Part shown: positions 21,856-34,106 of the stretch, one piece after another
How the letters are laid out: every line of letters starts with the position of its first letter
Numbering within the stretch: position 1 is the stretch's first letter
Source of the DNA: Choanephora cucurbitarum
Lineage: Eukaryota; Mucoromycota; Mucoromycetes; Mucorales; Choanephoraceae
Length of the DNA: 64,000 nucleotides
Assembly: GCA_025331435.1 (NCBI GenBank)
Contig: JAIWNI010000013.1
Span: 186,001-250,000, forward strand
Direction of reading: 5' to 3'
Notes under the pieces: generated by a model
What the model was told of the DNA's origin: nothing
Databases searched by the model: none
What the model saw: the letters and a program-made list of their open reading frames with translations, nothing else
Made by a program: the position numbers and the translations under genes

Positions 21856-24660
21856 TTACAGTGAAAGACGATATTGCATCCATTCTTGTATTCTGGAGGC
21901 AGACTGAGAATCGCCAACGTTCGTGAAAGCTTTCATAAATAACTTGTAAGTTACTTGGTTTGCTTCGGTGTTATTTGAAAATAGTTTGATAAACGCAAAC
22001 TGTGAGGCCGGTTCTGTACTTGAGGCAGTTGATATTGTCTGGTGATTCAGATTGCATAATTGATTGCATAAAGCGGCTTTCGAATCAACCAATTCTAAAT
22101 TTTGTTTTGTCTTGTGAGCAACTAGAGACTTGCTATAGCCTGTAGCAGACTCAAAAATATCCCAAATCTTCTCACTTGACATGGCTAGTTTGCTGCTTGA
22201 ATGAGCTTCCACCAAGTCCCATCTATTTTTGTGCTTGTATAACCGAACTTGAGCCATTGTTCTCGAATCTAGCTGCAAGAAGCTTTGAATTAGGAGATTG
22301 AATGTCACCATATTTAAATTGCCATTGTGCTTCAGTTCTTTTACAAACTTCTCCACCTCTGCCCAATCCTTGCGGCGAATCCATCCGTTAAGCATTGTGT
22401 TTACTGTCCATTCATCAGGACGAGCCTCATTTTGTGCCAGCATTTTTCTATAGATCTGTTCGGCTGCTTGCATGTTGTCTGCATTCACAAAGGCTTTGAT
22501 CATGATGTTGTATGTGACCAGATCAGGCTCCAGGTTTTGTTTGATTAATCTCTTGAACGCTCTTTTTAAGCGCGTGATATCAGGTTGAGGAAGTTGGGAT
22601 GCGAACGCATTTAACAAAAAGTTGTAAGTTGCTAGCTGATGAAGCTCCTTGTGATTGCACTTCTTGTAGAATTGTTTTCTGTATTGCATATCGATCCAAG
22701 CCCTTTCTACTTTGCGAACATCACTGTTTTCTGTTGCTGCCAGCATCATTGCCCGGTAAATACTTGGACTTCCACAGCGCTGAAGACTCTGAGCAACACC
22801 GTTTTCACGAACCCAATTGTATACCTGAAAGGCATGCTCACAATCGCCTCGTCTACCTAAGCCTAAAATGACTCGACTGATTCCTTCCCCGTCCAGATAG
22901 ACACCTAAGCTTGATTCAAGTACTTTGAGTGACTTCAGAATGCAACTTCCGTTTACCAGCGGGTGACCATTCTTAGTTTCAAGATGAATTAATGTGTCTA
23001 TAATGCGCATCACTGTATTAGGGGTAAATTTCATCTTGAAATCTGGTTTCAATATTTGTTGACAGTCATGACTCTTGTCTTGTGCGAGCTTGGCCGTAAG
23101 CAAAGCTTTGACTATACGTCGGTTGCCATCCACTACATCCTGGTTGAATTGTTTCACTAAGACTTGGTAATCTTCTTCGCAACGCTTCCATTCTCCTTGC
23201 CTAAGCCATCCTTCTAAAACAACAGCATATGAGTCAAGATCTTGACAGCCTTCTTCCTGTAGCCATTTGAGACATTGATTTACTTCGTTTCGCTTTGTAA
23301 ATCCTTGTGCCATAGCCATATAAGTCTGACTATCCAAACTATATCCACTCCGCTTTACGTCAGATACAACCGTCTTAGCTTGTTCCATTTTTGCCGAGCT
23401 TGCTGTAAAGACATTGATAAAAGCCTTACAAACATCCAAATTGATATCTTGTCCTGGTTCCTCAATATCCTGCTGCTTCAAGGCTCTGTAGAGCTGTTGC
23501 GTTTGTGAGATAGGTATGCGTGTGCCAAAAGTCTTTAGCAAAATAGAGACAGTCACTGAATTAGGCTCCAGATTAAATTTCTGCATCCATGCAAGAGTGT
23601 TTTTTAAGCTGTCAGGATGTGCATACCGTGACTGAACATCTAGCAAAAGATTGCAAGTCTTTATGCTTGGTACAAACCCCTTTTGCCGGCATATCAAATC
23701 AAACAAAATAAACAAGTGCGATGGTCTAAATGCTTTGTGCTTGTTGTTTGGCAGCACTTCAGCATAAGCATGAAACAAGGCCTCTACTGAAGCTGTTGAC
23801 AACTTTTTTCGCTTCATTTTAAAAAGTCGACTGTAGCCACGCCAAAGTGCCGTTGCTATTTGATCTGATGCTTGAAAACTCCAATCCTGGACAGAGGAGC
23901 GCTGGTATAGATCATCTGTCAAACGCATCGCCAATAGTATGTTTTTGTGCTTTTTGGAGTTGGAACAAGCAGTAACTACATTCGCCAGACAATAGGATAT
24001 ATCTATCGTATCCAATTTAGAGCTGGAGTTGATGTCTCGAAACGCATCTACTGCTGCAGATAAATCCTCAGTTTGGATTAGGGCTGATATATAGTGTCGG
24101 TACATGACGGGCCGTACTATGTAGTGTCTCTTGTATTCTCTAAAGACGCTATTGACTTTTGCTGCATTACCTGTATGACCATAGGATGACATAGCGAGGC
24201 GATAGATAGTGATGCTAGGCCGTATACAAAGCTGTCTGAAGTCCTCATAAACCCGAATCAAACAATTCCAGCGTTCTGATCCTTGTTTTGTGTTTTGTGA
24301 AACTGCTATCAATAAAGCCTCAAGCGCTTGCATGTCAAACGAGTCTTTAGGTATTGTCTGGTAATCTTGCCATAATTCTGCAAGGCTTTTATCGCGCTTT
24401 ATCGCCGAGAGATCACTTTTAAGACATCCAACATCTTGTTCTTCGTTGGAGAATGATCTTGCTGTAGTTGCAAATGTTGAATAAGATCGCGAATTAATCC
24501 AGGACAGGATAAGAGGCCATTTGTGTGTCTGTTGATTTGTACTGCCCTGAATGTGCGATCTGGGTATTGGCAATCGTTGTTTGGTATGACTGAAGAAAGG
24601 CCAGGGTTTAACACTTATATGTCGCAATGAACGTATAGGCTCTCTCAACTGTGCTGACAT
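21856..24660 (-). CDS. Pentatricopeptide repeat (PPR) protein, probably mitochondrial, 934 aa
   Basis: One uninterrupted frame codes for a long helical-repeat protein. Several PPR units are clear, for example LEPDLVTYNIMIKAFVNADN, ARPDEWTVNTMLNGWIRRKD and NLNMVTFNLLIQSFLQL, with weaker degenerate units through residues about 100-900. PPR proteins bind organellar RNA and act in processing, stability or translation of mitochondrial transcripts. The N-terminus is rich in Arg/Ser/His and lacks acidic residues for about 60 aa (MSAQLREPIRSLRHIS...), in keeping with a mitochondrial presequence. I chose the ATG at 24660; an in-frame ATG at 24717 would add 19 residues with a hydrophobic start. The absence of introns contrasts with neighbouring genes. 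The specific RNA target is unknown. Confidence 0.9.
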   Translation of the reverse strand: MSAQLREPIRSLRHISVKPWPFFSHTKQRLPIPRSHIQGSTNQQTHKWPLILSWINSRSYSTFATTARSFSNEEQDVGCLKSDLSAIKRDKSLAELWQDYQTIPKDSFDMQALEALLIAVSQNTKQGSERWNCLIRVYEDFRQLCIRPSITIYRLAMSSYGHTGNAAKVNSVFREYKRHYIVRPVMYRHYISALIQTEDLSAAVDAFRDINSSSKLDTIDISYCLANVVTACSNSKKHKNILLAMRLTDDLYQRSSVQDWSFQASDQIATALWRGYSRLFKMKRKKLSTASVEALFHAYAEVLPNNKHKAFRPSHLFILFDLICRQKGFVPSIKTCNLLLDVQSRYAHPDSLKNTLAWMQKFNLEPNSVTVSILLKTFGTRIPISQTQQLYRALKQQDIEEPGQDINLDVCKAFINVFTASSAKMEQAKTVVSDVKRSGYSLDSQTYMAMAQGFTKRNEVNQCLKWLQEEGCQDLDSYAVVLEGWLRQGEWKRCEEDYQVLVKQFNQDVVDGNRRIVKALLTAKLAQDKSHDCQQILKPDFKMKFTPNTVMRIIDTLIHLETKNGHPLVNGSCILKSLKVLESSLGVYLDGEGISRVILGLGRRGDCEHAFQVYNWVRENGVAQSLQRCGSPSIYRAMMLAATENSDVRKVERAWIDMQYRKQFYKKCNHKELHQLATYNFLLNAFASQLPQPDITRLKRAFKRLIKQNLEPDLVTYNIMIKAFVNADNMQAAEQIYRKMLAQNEARPDEWTVNTMLNGWIRRKDWAEVEKFVKELKHNGNLNMVTFNLLIQSFLQLDSRTMAQVRLYKHKNRWDLVEAHSSSKLAMSSEKIWDIFESATGYSKSLVAHKTKQNLELVDSKAALCNQLCNLNHQTISTASSTEPASQFAFIKLFSNNTEANQVTYKLFMKAFTNVGDSQSASRIQEWMQYRLSL

Positions 24661-25328
24661 GTCTTTTTCTTTTCTTGCATGTATCGTTCTGATGCAAAAG
24701 AAAATAGAGACAAACAAGATGAACGAGTGCGATCTAAGCGTCTAGAAAAGGGCTAGCAGTAAAAAAAAAAAAGAAACCTCTCCCACTTACATATTCACTT
24801 ACAGACACATACACACATAGAGACACACTGGTCCTTCATTTTTTTCGGGCCCCACCAAACAACTGGCCCGAATTTAGCTTTTCAGTGTGTACCTAGACTG
24901 TAAAAAGCCACAATGACATCACGCATCGACCAGATAGACAACCTTTCTTCTCTTTAATGCTGTTGATCCTTGTATGCTTTTTTAATGCTTAAAACTAAAG
25001 ACATACTTCTTGACGTTCGTAGTTTTGTATTAGATGTTTTAAAAATGTACTTGACTATTTAGGGTTTTTGTCAATAAAAGGCGAAAGTTTACAAAGTTTT
25101 GTTTGAAAGAAAAATATTTTTTATTTAAGGAATAAAGGCAGATGGCTAACTTCCGTGCGCTGCTATTATGCAGAAATCACGTTCGAAGGGTATGATCTCA
25201 GCAAGGTCAAATTGAACCAAGCACCCCTAGTAGTACCGCGTGTTGATAGAATTTTTTTTCTTTAGAACCTACAAAAAAGAAAATAGAATAATACCAGTGC
25301 AAATAAAAGTTAGGCCATATGAAGAGAT
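24661..25328. other. Intergenic region with an 8-bp perfect stem
   Basis: This region between PPR and THI4 holds the PPR promoter and the THI4 3' end. TTCGGGCC (24844-24851) and GGCCCGAA (24865-24872) form a perfect 8-bp inverted repeat around a 13-nt loop, in otherwise AT-rich DNA. No coding frame was seen. Confidence 0.6.
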
Positions 25329-27595
<2,267 letters not shown>

Positions 27596-28428
27596 TTAAA
27601 GAGAGGGATTATAAAGGAACGGATGTAGCTTCACTTGAATACAGCTTGTAAGTCTACCATTACCAGTGTCCATACTAAATGTCTCTACAGCTAATGACAT
27701 GGATTAGAATAAAATTCATTCGAGATAATGACAGAACTGCATTACCATCATGAATCCCAATTTCTCGGTCCTGCAGAATAGTGACAATGGAAACAATATC
27801 TACGATGGCATTGTCCATACCAACTACAGTCACTGTATCAAACACATGCAATGACCTATCAATCTACCTCAACACTTTGTTAGTAACTGTCGACTCTAAT
27901 CTGCCTTCATTCTCTTACCCAATCAACATATCTTTCATAACCATGTTCAAATTGATGGAGGTTGCCTGAACTTTGTCTTCTTGAGCTTGAAGGTATCTGA
28001 AAAGACGGTGGATCCACTCGATGTACCGGGTCTATTGCGGCTTCTACAGTAATAAATTTAGATTCTTGTGCAAACACATCTAAGCTGTCTATCTGCTGCG
28101 AAGTCTTTGGACGTCGCTTAGAAGCACCTTTCTCTTGTGGTTGCTGCTTTTTCGAAGTTGAATTCGCCTGCGAATCCCTTCGTTTATTAGCTTTTGAATG
28201 ACTGTTTGTCGTATCTTGCTTATTGTCGGATTTGTTTTCTACTGTAGCTTGACTTGGCCTGCTTTGCACTTGTTTCTTGTTAGATTTTTGGGGATGAGGT
28301 GGTTGTGATGAACTTTTCTTGTTCTGATCTCTTTGTCGAGGTGGTCTATTTCCCTTTGGTTTATGGTTTTCTTCAGACGAAAGAATAGTGGAGATTGGTG
28401 TATAGTCATGAGCCAAAGGGTTTAGCAT
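27596..28428 (-). CDS. Alba-domain nucleic-acid-binding protein with disordered basic N-terminus
   Basis: The exons are 28428-27919, 27863-27746 and 27690-27596 (GT..AG; phases 0, 1), giving 240 aa. The first exon codes for a lysine/glutamine/serine-rich low-complexity region (residues about 15-130). The conserved part straddles the later exons: LHVFDTVTVVGMDNAIVDIV, SIVTILQDREIGIHDG and ETFSMDTGNGRLTSCIQVKL. This has the beta-alpha-beta-alpha-beta-beta arrangement and Gly-x-(A/G)-xxxAI pattern of Alba proteins. Alba relatives bind RNA or DNA; eukaryotic ones include Rpp20/Rpp25 (RNase P/MRP) and translation-linked RNA-binding proteins. Which branch this belongs to is not clear. It begins only 56 nt after the ERG24 stop codon on the same strand. 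Confidence 0.75.
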
Positions 28429-28484
28429 AATTTTGAGGTGATAATGACAAAAGAAAAAAAAATGAAAAATTATTATTTTATTAT

Positions 28485-30166
28485 CTAATAAATACCAGGA
28501 ATGATACGGTATTTCACAATAGAGCAGTAACGCTCCCAATCAGCGCCATACTTCTTATGGCACTTTTCTTCATCACGGAATTCACGATGAATAAGTAAAA
28601 TAGCAAAATAAACACAGTAGAAGTAAGGAATGATAGATCCAAAGCCACAGGGTAAACACCAAGCAACAGACATCAGCCAATCACCAAGATAGTTGATATG
28701 TCTAGCCTTACCCCACCATCCAGAGGTGATTAAGCGTGTACCTGCCTTTGTTTCAATGTATTGTAGATGGGCAACCTTAGGGTCATTAGGGTTCTTACGG
28801 AAAGCATCCTTTTGAGAATTAGCAGATCTAAAGATATAATAACCGAGGCATTGAAGTGCAATAATGCCAGCCAAGTGAGGAATACTCAAATCAACAGGAT
28901 AATCGCAGAGGTAGCGTGCTTGCAAGCTATACATCATAGGTACCCAAGAAAGATTACCAAATGCCAACATAAACCCAAATCCATCTGTAGTGATGTCCAT
29001 GGTTGTCAAGACAGAAGACTCGTTGATGAGAGCATCCAGAATATACCATCCTTGAAACACATTGACCAAGATCATAGAATAAGTAACACGGCCTAATTCT
29101 ACCCATTGACAGACGGCAAAACAAATGTTCAACAGCAACCACATAATCAAACCAGGTCTTAGCTCTGTGAAAAACTTGATGTCAAAATTGCCAATGCGAG
29201 GATTCAATTCGCGACCAATCATAAACTAGAATTATGCTTTAGCAAAAAAAAAATAACTGGTTTTTTATAGTGATACACTTACATCATAAATAGGATTACC
29301 AGTGTTGCCACCCAAGGCCAACATCTTGTTACCTGAGAAACTGTTGACATAGACAAAGATAGAAACCAACATAGAGAAGACAACAGAGACCAAAGCAATC
29401 TCTGCAAAGTGAGCTCTTGTCCATAAAAACAATGCCCAGCCCTGTCCTCGAAGTGACATGAGAGTAATCATGGCCAATGATTGAAGTGTAGTCATAGCTA
29501 ATTGAATCATAAGAAAAGCGTGTCTAACCAAAACAGACAATGAAAACTTACCGTTGATCTTGTACTTGAGACGAGTTCCGTTACGCAAAGGAGCACCTTC
29601 TACCTCTTCACCGGGTAAGACAACTGAATAGACAACCAATTGCAACACGACACTAAAGTACCAAAGTGCTGCACCATAATGAAAGTTTTTTAAATAATCC
29701 TTCACCACGTAGAGATTGAAGTGTGTCAAGAATTCATAAGTACGTCCAAATGGATTGTAACCAAAGGCTGGGTCACATCCGTAAGCAAACATAAGTACCA
29801 AAAGAGGTAATAATGTGATCATCGCTAAAGCACCTAGTATACCACCAAATCTAGTAAAACAAAAGTATATCATCATTATTATCAAAGATATAGACGACTC
29901 TACTTGATACTTTACTCATAGCTTGTTGTCTTTGGATTTAATATGGCAGCAGCATGTTGTGTTATTGTGCGCGTCACTTTTCTTGTTCTAGTAGTCTTGG
30001 TTGTCTTGGTTGTCTTTTGAAGCTTGAGTTCTTTTTGTTCTTTCTTTTGTGCTGCACGGCGAGCTGCACGGTTAGGAAGAGGAGCATTTTCCTCTGTTTG
30101 CTCTTGTAGAGCAGGATCCTCTAGAGCATCTTTCTTGTGTGCTGCAGAGCGAGTTTGGATAGCCAT
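28485..30166 (-). CDS. ERG24: Sterol C-14 reductase
   Basis: ERG24 reduces the C14-C15 double bond of sterol intermediates in the ER with NADPH. The exons I infer are 30166-29916, 29850-29552, 29497-29283 and 29225-28485, giving 501 aa. The 54-nt segment 29551-29498 is flanked by GTAAGT and TTAG and carries no stop in frame. I treat it as an intron because removing it brings KYKIN next to TTLQSLA, but a read-through form would also be open. Family signatures include [42 protein letters not shown] and the C-terminal [20 protein letters not shown], with about eight hydrophobic segments between. The N-terminal 80 residues are basic and low in complexity, a modest extension over the yeast enzyme. 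Confidence 0.92.
29498..29551 (-). other. In-frame, stop-free 54-nt intron of ERG24
   Basis: This segment has donor GTAAGT, acceptor TTAG and a length of 54 nt (18 codons), with no stop in the host frame. Retention would insert a hydrophobic peptide (residues such as [13 protein letters not shown]) into the enzyme. Confidence 0.65.
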
Positions 30167-30534
30167 AGGTGGACAGAATAAACAAGTTTAAAAAAGAAAA
30201 AGAAAAGTTATGAAAGATGAAGTAATTTGAACACCAAAATAGCGGTTCTGAAATTTTTAAATGATGTTTTTTACCAGCCAATCAGTGAGCTTGGAACAGT
30301 TGATTGACAACTTGATCTGTCTTTATGCCAGATGTTACATTAAACAGGATAAAGCATTGAACTTCTTTCAGCTTTCTTTATAAATATAAATTTATTTGAT
30401 ATTTCAATAGAATTATGTATACACGATGATTGTATTTAATTAAAAGATAAATTAGGTAAAGAAGAATAGATTACAGTTTGCTGTTGATATAGACAAGAGT
30501 GATAGGCAACTGTAAAGTTTGACCTCTAACTGAT
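30167..30534. other. Short intergenic region
   Basis: These 368 AT-rich nt lie between the secreted-protein stop codon and the ERG24 start codon. They hold the ERG24 promoter and nothing else I can recognise. Confidence 0.5.
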
Positions 30535-31032
30535 TTAGCTGTAGTCACCGGGAACAACGCGTTCACAACCATAAGTAGAAGCACCCAAGTTACAGTCAGA
30601 TTGATCTTGACAACAACGAATACAGAAGAGGTTGGTATCAGGTTCGAGCATGTTGACCCAGTATTTGTAACCGTTACAGCTGACACCGGCAACATCTTTG
30701 TTGTCATATTGTCCTCCACCGTCAGTGTTGCTCAAGCTGTACTTGGAACCATCCATGGTACCGGTAACTTGGACATAGCTATCAGTGTTGACATAATGAG
30801 CAGTCTTGATGAAACCATCAGGGAAGACTTGACCACCAAGGCTAGAGTTGGTACAGAAAGGAATACCATTGTCTTCAGTAGCACCTACATCATCACCGGC
30901 ATTAGGAGGCAAGAATGAACAGAAGGCAGTTTCTGAGTTAAGTTGAATGGAGTAAGTGGGATCACGCTTGACATAGGCAGGCAAAGCACTGCAGACAGCG
31001 ACAAAGAGAGCAAAGAGGAGTGTGTATTGCAT
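30535..31032 (-). CDS. Small secreted cysteine-rich protein, 165 aa
   Basis: An intronless gene codes for a classical secreted protein. It has an N-terminal signal peptide (MQYTLLFALFVAVCSALPA), then a possible Kex2-type processing site (VKR before D23), and a mature part with eight cysteines, including a CIRCC cluster near the C-terminus. There is an N-glycosylation sequon (NSS). The fold is likely disulfide-stabilised. It resembles, in general character, small secreted proteins common in Mucoromycota and Basidiomycota, but I cannot name a family or a target, and nothing in the sequence shows toxicity. A TATATAAATA element about 70 nt upstream suggests strong expression. Confidence 0.85.
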   Translation of the reverse strand: MQYTLLFALFVAVCSALPAYVKRDPTYSIQLNSETAFCSFLPPNAGDDVGATEDNGIPFCTNSSLGGQVFPDGFIKTAHYVNTDSYVQVTGTMDGSKYSLSNTDGGGQYDNKDVAGVSCNGYKYWVNMLEPDTNLFCIRCCQDQSDCNLGASTYGCERVVPGDYS

Positions 31033-31100
31033 TAGATAGATAAAAGAGAAGATTGAATATGAGATGATTTTTTTTTCGAAAAGATGTAGAAATCGTTTGG

Positions 31101-31110
31101 TATTTATATA
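31101..31110 (-). promoter_or_regulatory. TATA-like element of the secreted-protein gene
   Basis: TATATAAATA on the minus strand lies 69 nt upstream of the start codon. Confidence 0.5.
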
Positions 31111-31525
31111 AAAAACAAAGTGAAATCTAGAGCCAGCGGTTATTCCCTTAGTGGTACCTAACTTGACTTCAAAATCAAAAAAAGTAAAACGAAGCCACTT
31201 GGGTGTGCTTGAGTAAAGTAAACGACAGAATCAATGGCTGTCACACCCACACACAACCCTGATTCTTCAGGACGATCTCTATAATAGTGTTGTTCAAGAT
31301 CTAAAATTATCTTCTAAAAATAAGTGGTATGTTTGAGAAACAAAAAAAAAATAACTTAAAATAGAAAAATTACTATATTATCCATTGAGTGTAAACTTTA
31401 TCCGTGAACAAGGATTACCCTTTTTAAAAGAATCGTAGGTAAACACTTCTCTTTCCTCTCCGCCTCTCCCCGCTCTACTCACTCTTTCTAGTACCAACAT
31501 CTACAAAAGCACATATGTATTAAGA

Positions 31526-31580
31526 CAGATACAAAACAGATACAGAATAGATACAAAGTAGATACAAAGTAGATACAAAA
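31526..31580. repeat. Five tandem copies of an 11-nt unit (AGATACAAAG-like)
   Basis: Five 11-nt units lie head to tail (CAGATACAAAA, CAGATACAGAA, TAGATACAAAG twice, TAGATACAAAA), a minisatellite in non-coding DNA. Confidence 0.85.
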
Positions 31581-34106
31581 AACAGGGTAAAAAGAAACCC
31601 TTTTTGAGGTACATCTCGATTACAGTTTCTTCCAAGCCCAGCTCATTTTGATCACCCGCTTTTCTGACTTTTGACGCAAACCAACTGTTGCCAAGCCAGG
31701 ATACAAAATTCTATGATCACCTTATTCAAACAAAAGTATCAGCCAGAACAGAAAAAACAACTTGACAAAAACGAACAAAATTTGTGCTAATAATAGCCCA
31801 AGAGATGCAAAAAGGTGAATGGTTGTCCTTGAGTAAAATAAACACTCTTGCCTGACATCATTCTCGTCTATTCATATATCTTTCGTTTCAATAGGACCCT
31901 CTCTTTTATTTTTATATCTTGCTATATGTGAGTAATCTCCCAAAGAAGGTAGATCAAACTCAAGGCAGCAATGAAATAAGTTTTTTTTTTATAGTTTGAC
32001 AACAAGAATGGCTTTGATTCGGCAAAATACTTTGGGGGTAGATACAACTGTTTTAAAAGTATCATGAACTCAATCTAGCGGAAACAACAAAAATTAAGGA
32101 ATATATACAAGCAGACATACTTAGTACAACTTGAGCACTTTGCTTTTCTTTCTTTATTCTTTTGTCTGAAGCAAGACGAGTTATCAGTAGAAGAATTTTA
32201 GTTACTTGAGGAATTACTTTTTTTATGCTTTTTTGGGCTTATTTTTTCCTAATTAGTAGTTTATTTCTCTGGAGTTGAACCTTGTTTGTTGTTGTTCAAA
32301 GCAAGAAAAAAAATTCTACAAAAATATGCAGTGTAGGAATTGTGTATTAAGAAAATAAAGCTATGGTAGAAAAGTAATTATAAGAAAATCAATAATTCCA
32401 ATGACCCGAGATACTTAAGCAAATGCTTCTAAAAGCTTTTTTTTGTCAAAGTACTGCATGTATTTGAAGGCATGTTTTACTTACCTTGATCGTTTTGCTT
32501 CCTTTTTTAGCATATATATATATCTTTTTCTTTCAACGGCGACCTATTTGCTTTAATAGACTTAGTAAATGCACAAAATATATAGAACATGCTGTGTAGA
32601 GTAGCAGAAAAAAGGCACTGCCAGTCTGTTTGATAATCCCCACTCAAATAAATTCACCAAAATTAACTAAAGACATGTTTCGCTGCATGAAGGTTGAACG
32701 AAGAGAAGAGTATGACAATGTATATATCTTATTGCATTCGTATTCAGAAACTTTTCGGCTTAGCTTTTATTTTTACTCGAATGTTTCTTTTGCTTGTTCA
32801 CAAAAAAAAAGAGGGGTAAAGCTCCGCGCTACAAGGTTTGAAAATGCTAAGAAGATGTTTCAACGGAAAGCTTACCATTGTAGTTTTGCACTTTTCTGCT
32901 CCGCATATTTCAAGTTGGCTATGTGTCACCTCAGTTTGTAGAGGAGTTGATATGAATGTCAATTGCGGCATAAACGATCAAAGAAAGGAGACGAAGCCTC
33001 TTTAATGATCTTCCTCTTCTTTACTCTATGGAGGTTCATACTATTAAAGCAATTGTAGTCCTATCATATGACTATGCTTCCGTCACCATTAGGACTGCTT
33101 TTTTGCAAACAGCTTAAATTTCGAAAATCAAGGGTGTTTTCTTTTTTTTTTTTTCTTTTTTTTTCACTCAAGGGCAAGGTGATTCTTGCTATCGCACATT
33201 CTAGGATAGTCCCTTTATTGTGGCGTTGACGACGGTGGTAGCGAACATAAAGTGGATGTAGAAAGGTGTTGCGTAAATGCTTTATAGCAAATGCGTTGGA
33301 GGCATGTGAGTGATGGGTGCTTACTGATCTCATGTGTTTCCGCTCTTCTCTTTCTTTTGCTTTTTAGTCCTTTCAGTAGGAGCAGTAGAGAAAGGTTGAG
33401 CTCTTTCACCTAGTTTGCGGCAGTATCCTTTTCTTCTCAACAGTACCAGAGAGGAGGGATGAGCTGGAGCTAGACTGGCTACACTTGCCGCACAGCAGAC
33501 CCAATATATTACAGAGGCACGAGGCAGGTTCTGGCTTGGGAGACAAAGTGAAGCAATTCGCGAGAGTAGAAGTAACATCGTATGGGTTGGGAGATGCACC
33601 TCCATATCTCCTCATATTGTATGTGAAAATTCTCTATCCTGTTATAAGCCGACTTTAACCCCGGCGGGTGACTCAGTCTAGGCTTGGTATGGTCTTCCCT
33701 TGGTTCTTTTCTTTCTAGAACTGGATCAAGTGGTATCTCACACTGTAAGTTAGAGAAGAGGGTAGATAGAAGTCAACCTCCACGTTTGGTTACCCTTGGA
33801 AACAGTTTTTTCTCGCAAAAACTGGCTAATAGACTTCTCATTCTTTTAAATAAATAAAATTTAATTTACAAACCCTAAAATCTAGTCTTTTCTTTTTACA
33901 TGATTTTGAACTGTTATTAGTATGCCATTTTACTCTTTCGAAAAAATGCTTGTTTAGATACATAAAGCTTTTTGAGTTATCCTTAAGCATCTCTTTAATA
34001 AAACTCAGAGAAAACTTGAAGTCTGTACAGCTACATAAAGTAGCAGAATTCAAAGGCATCCTGTGATTGAGTTACATATTTTTGCTTTTTATTTTAACTA
34101 TTTAAC

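Larger units (their letters stand above)
31033..34106. other. Gene-poor 3.1-kb stretch
   Basis: Apart from the promoter of the secreted protein and the 11-nt tandem repeat, I find no gene. A segment at about 33380-33760 is less AT-rich than its surroundings and has overlapping minus-strand frames (starts at 33605 and 33615) rich in Ser, Leu and Cys. It could be a small gene or a structured RNA, but I cannot assign it. I looked for snRNA, SRP, RNase P and tRNA hallmarks and saw none. Confidence 0.4.
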
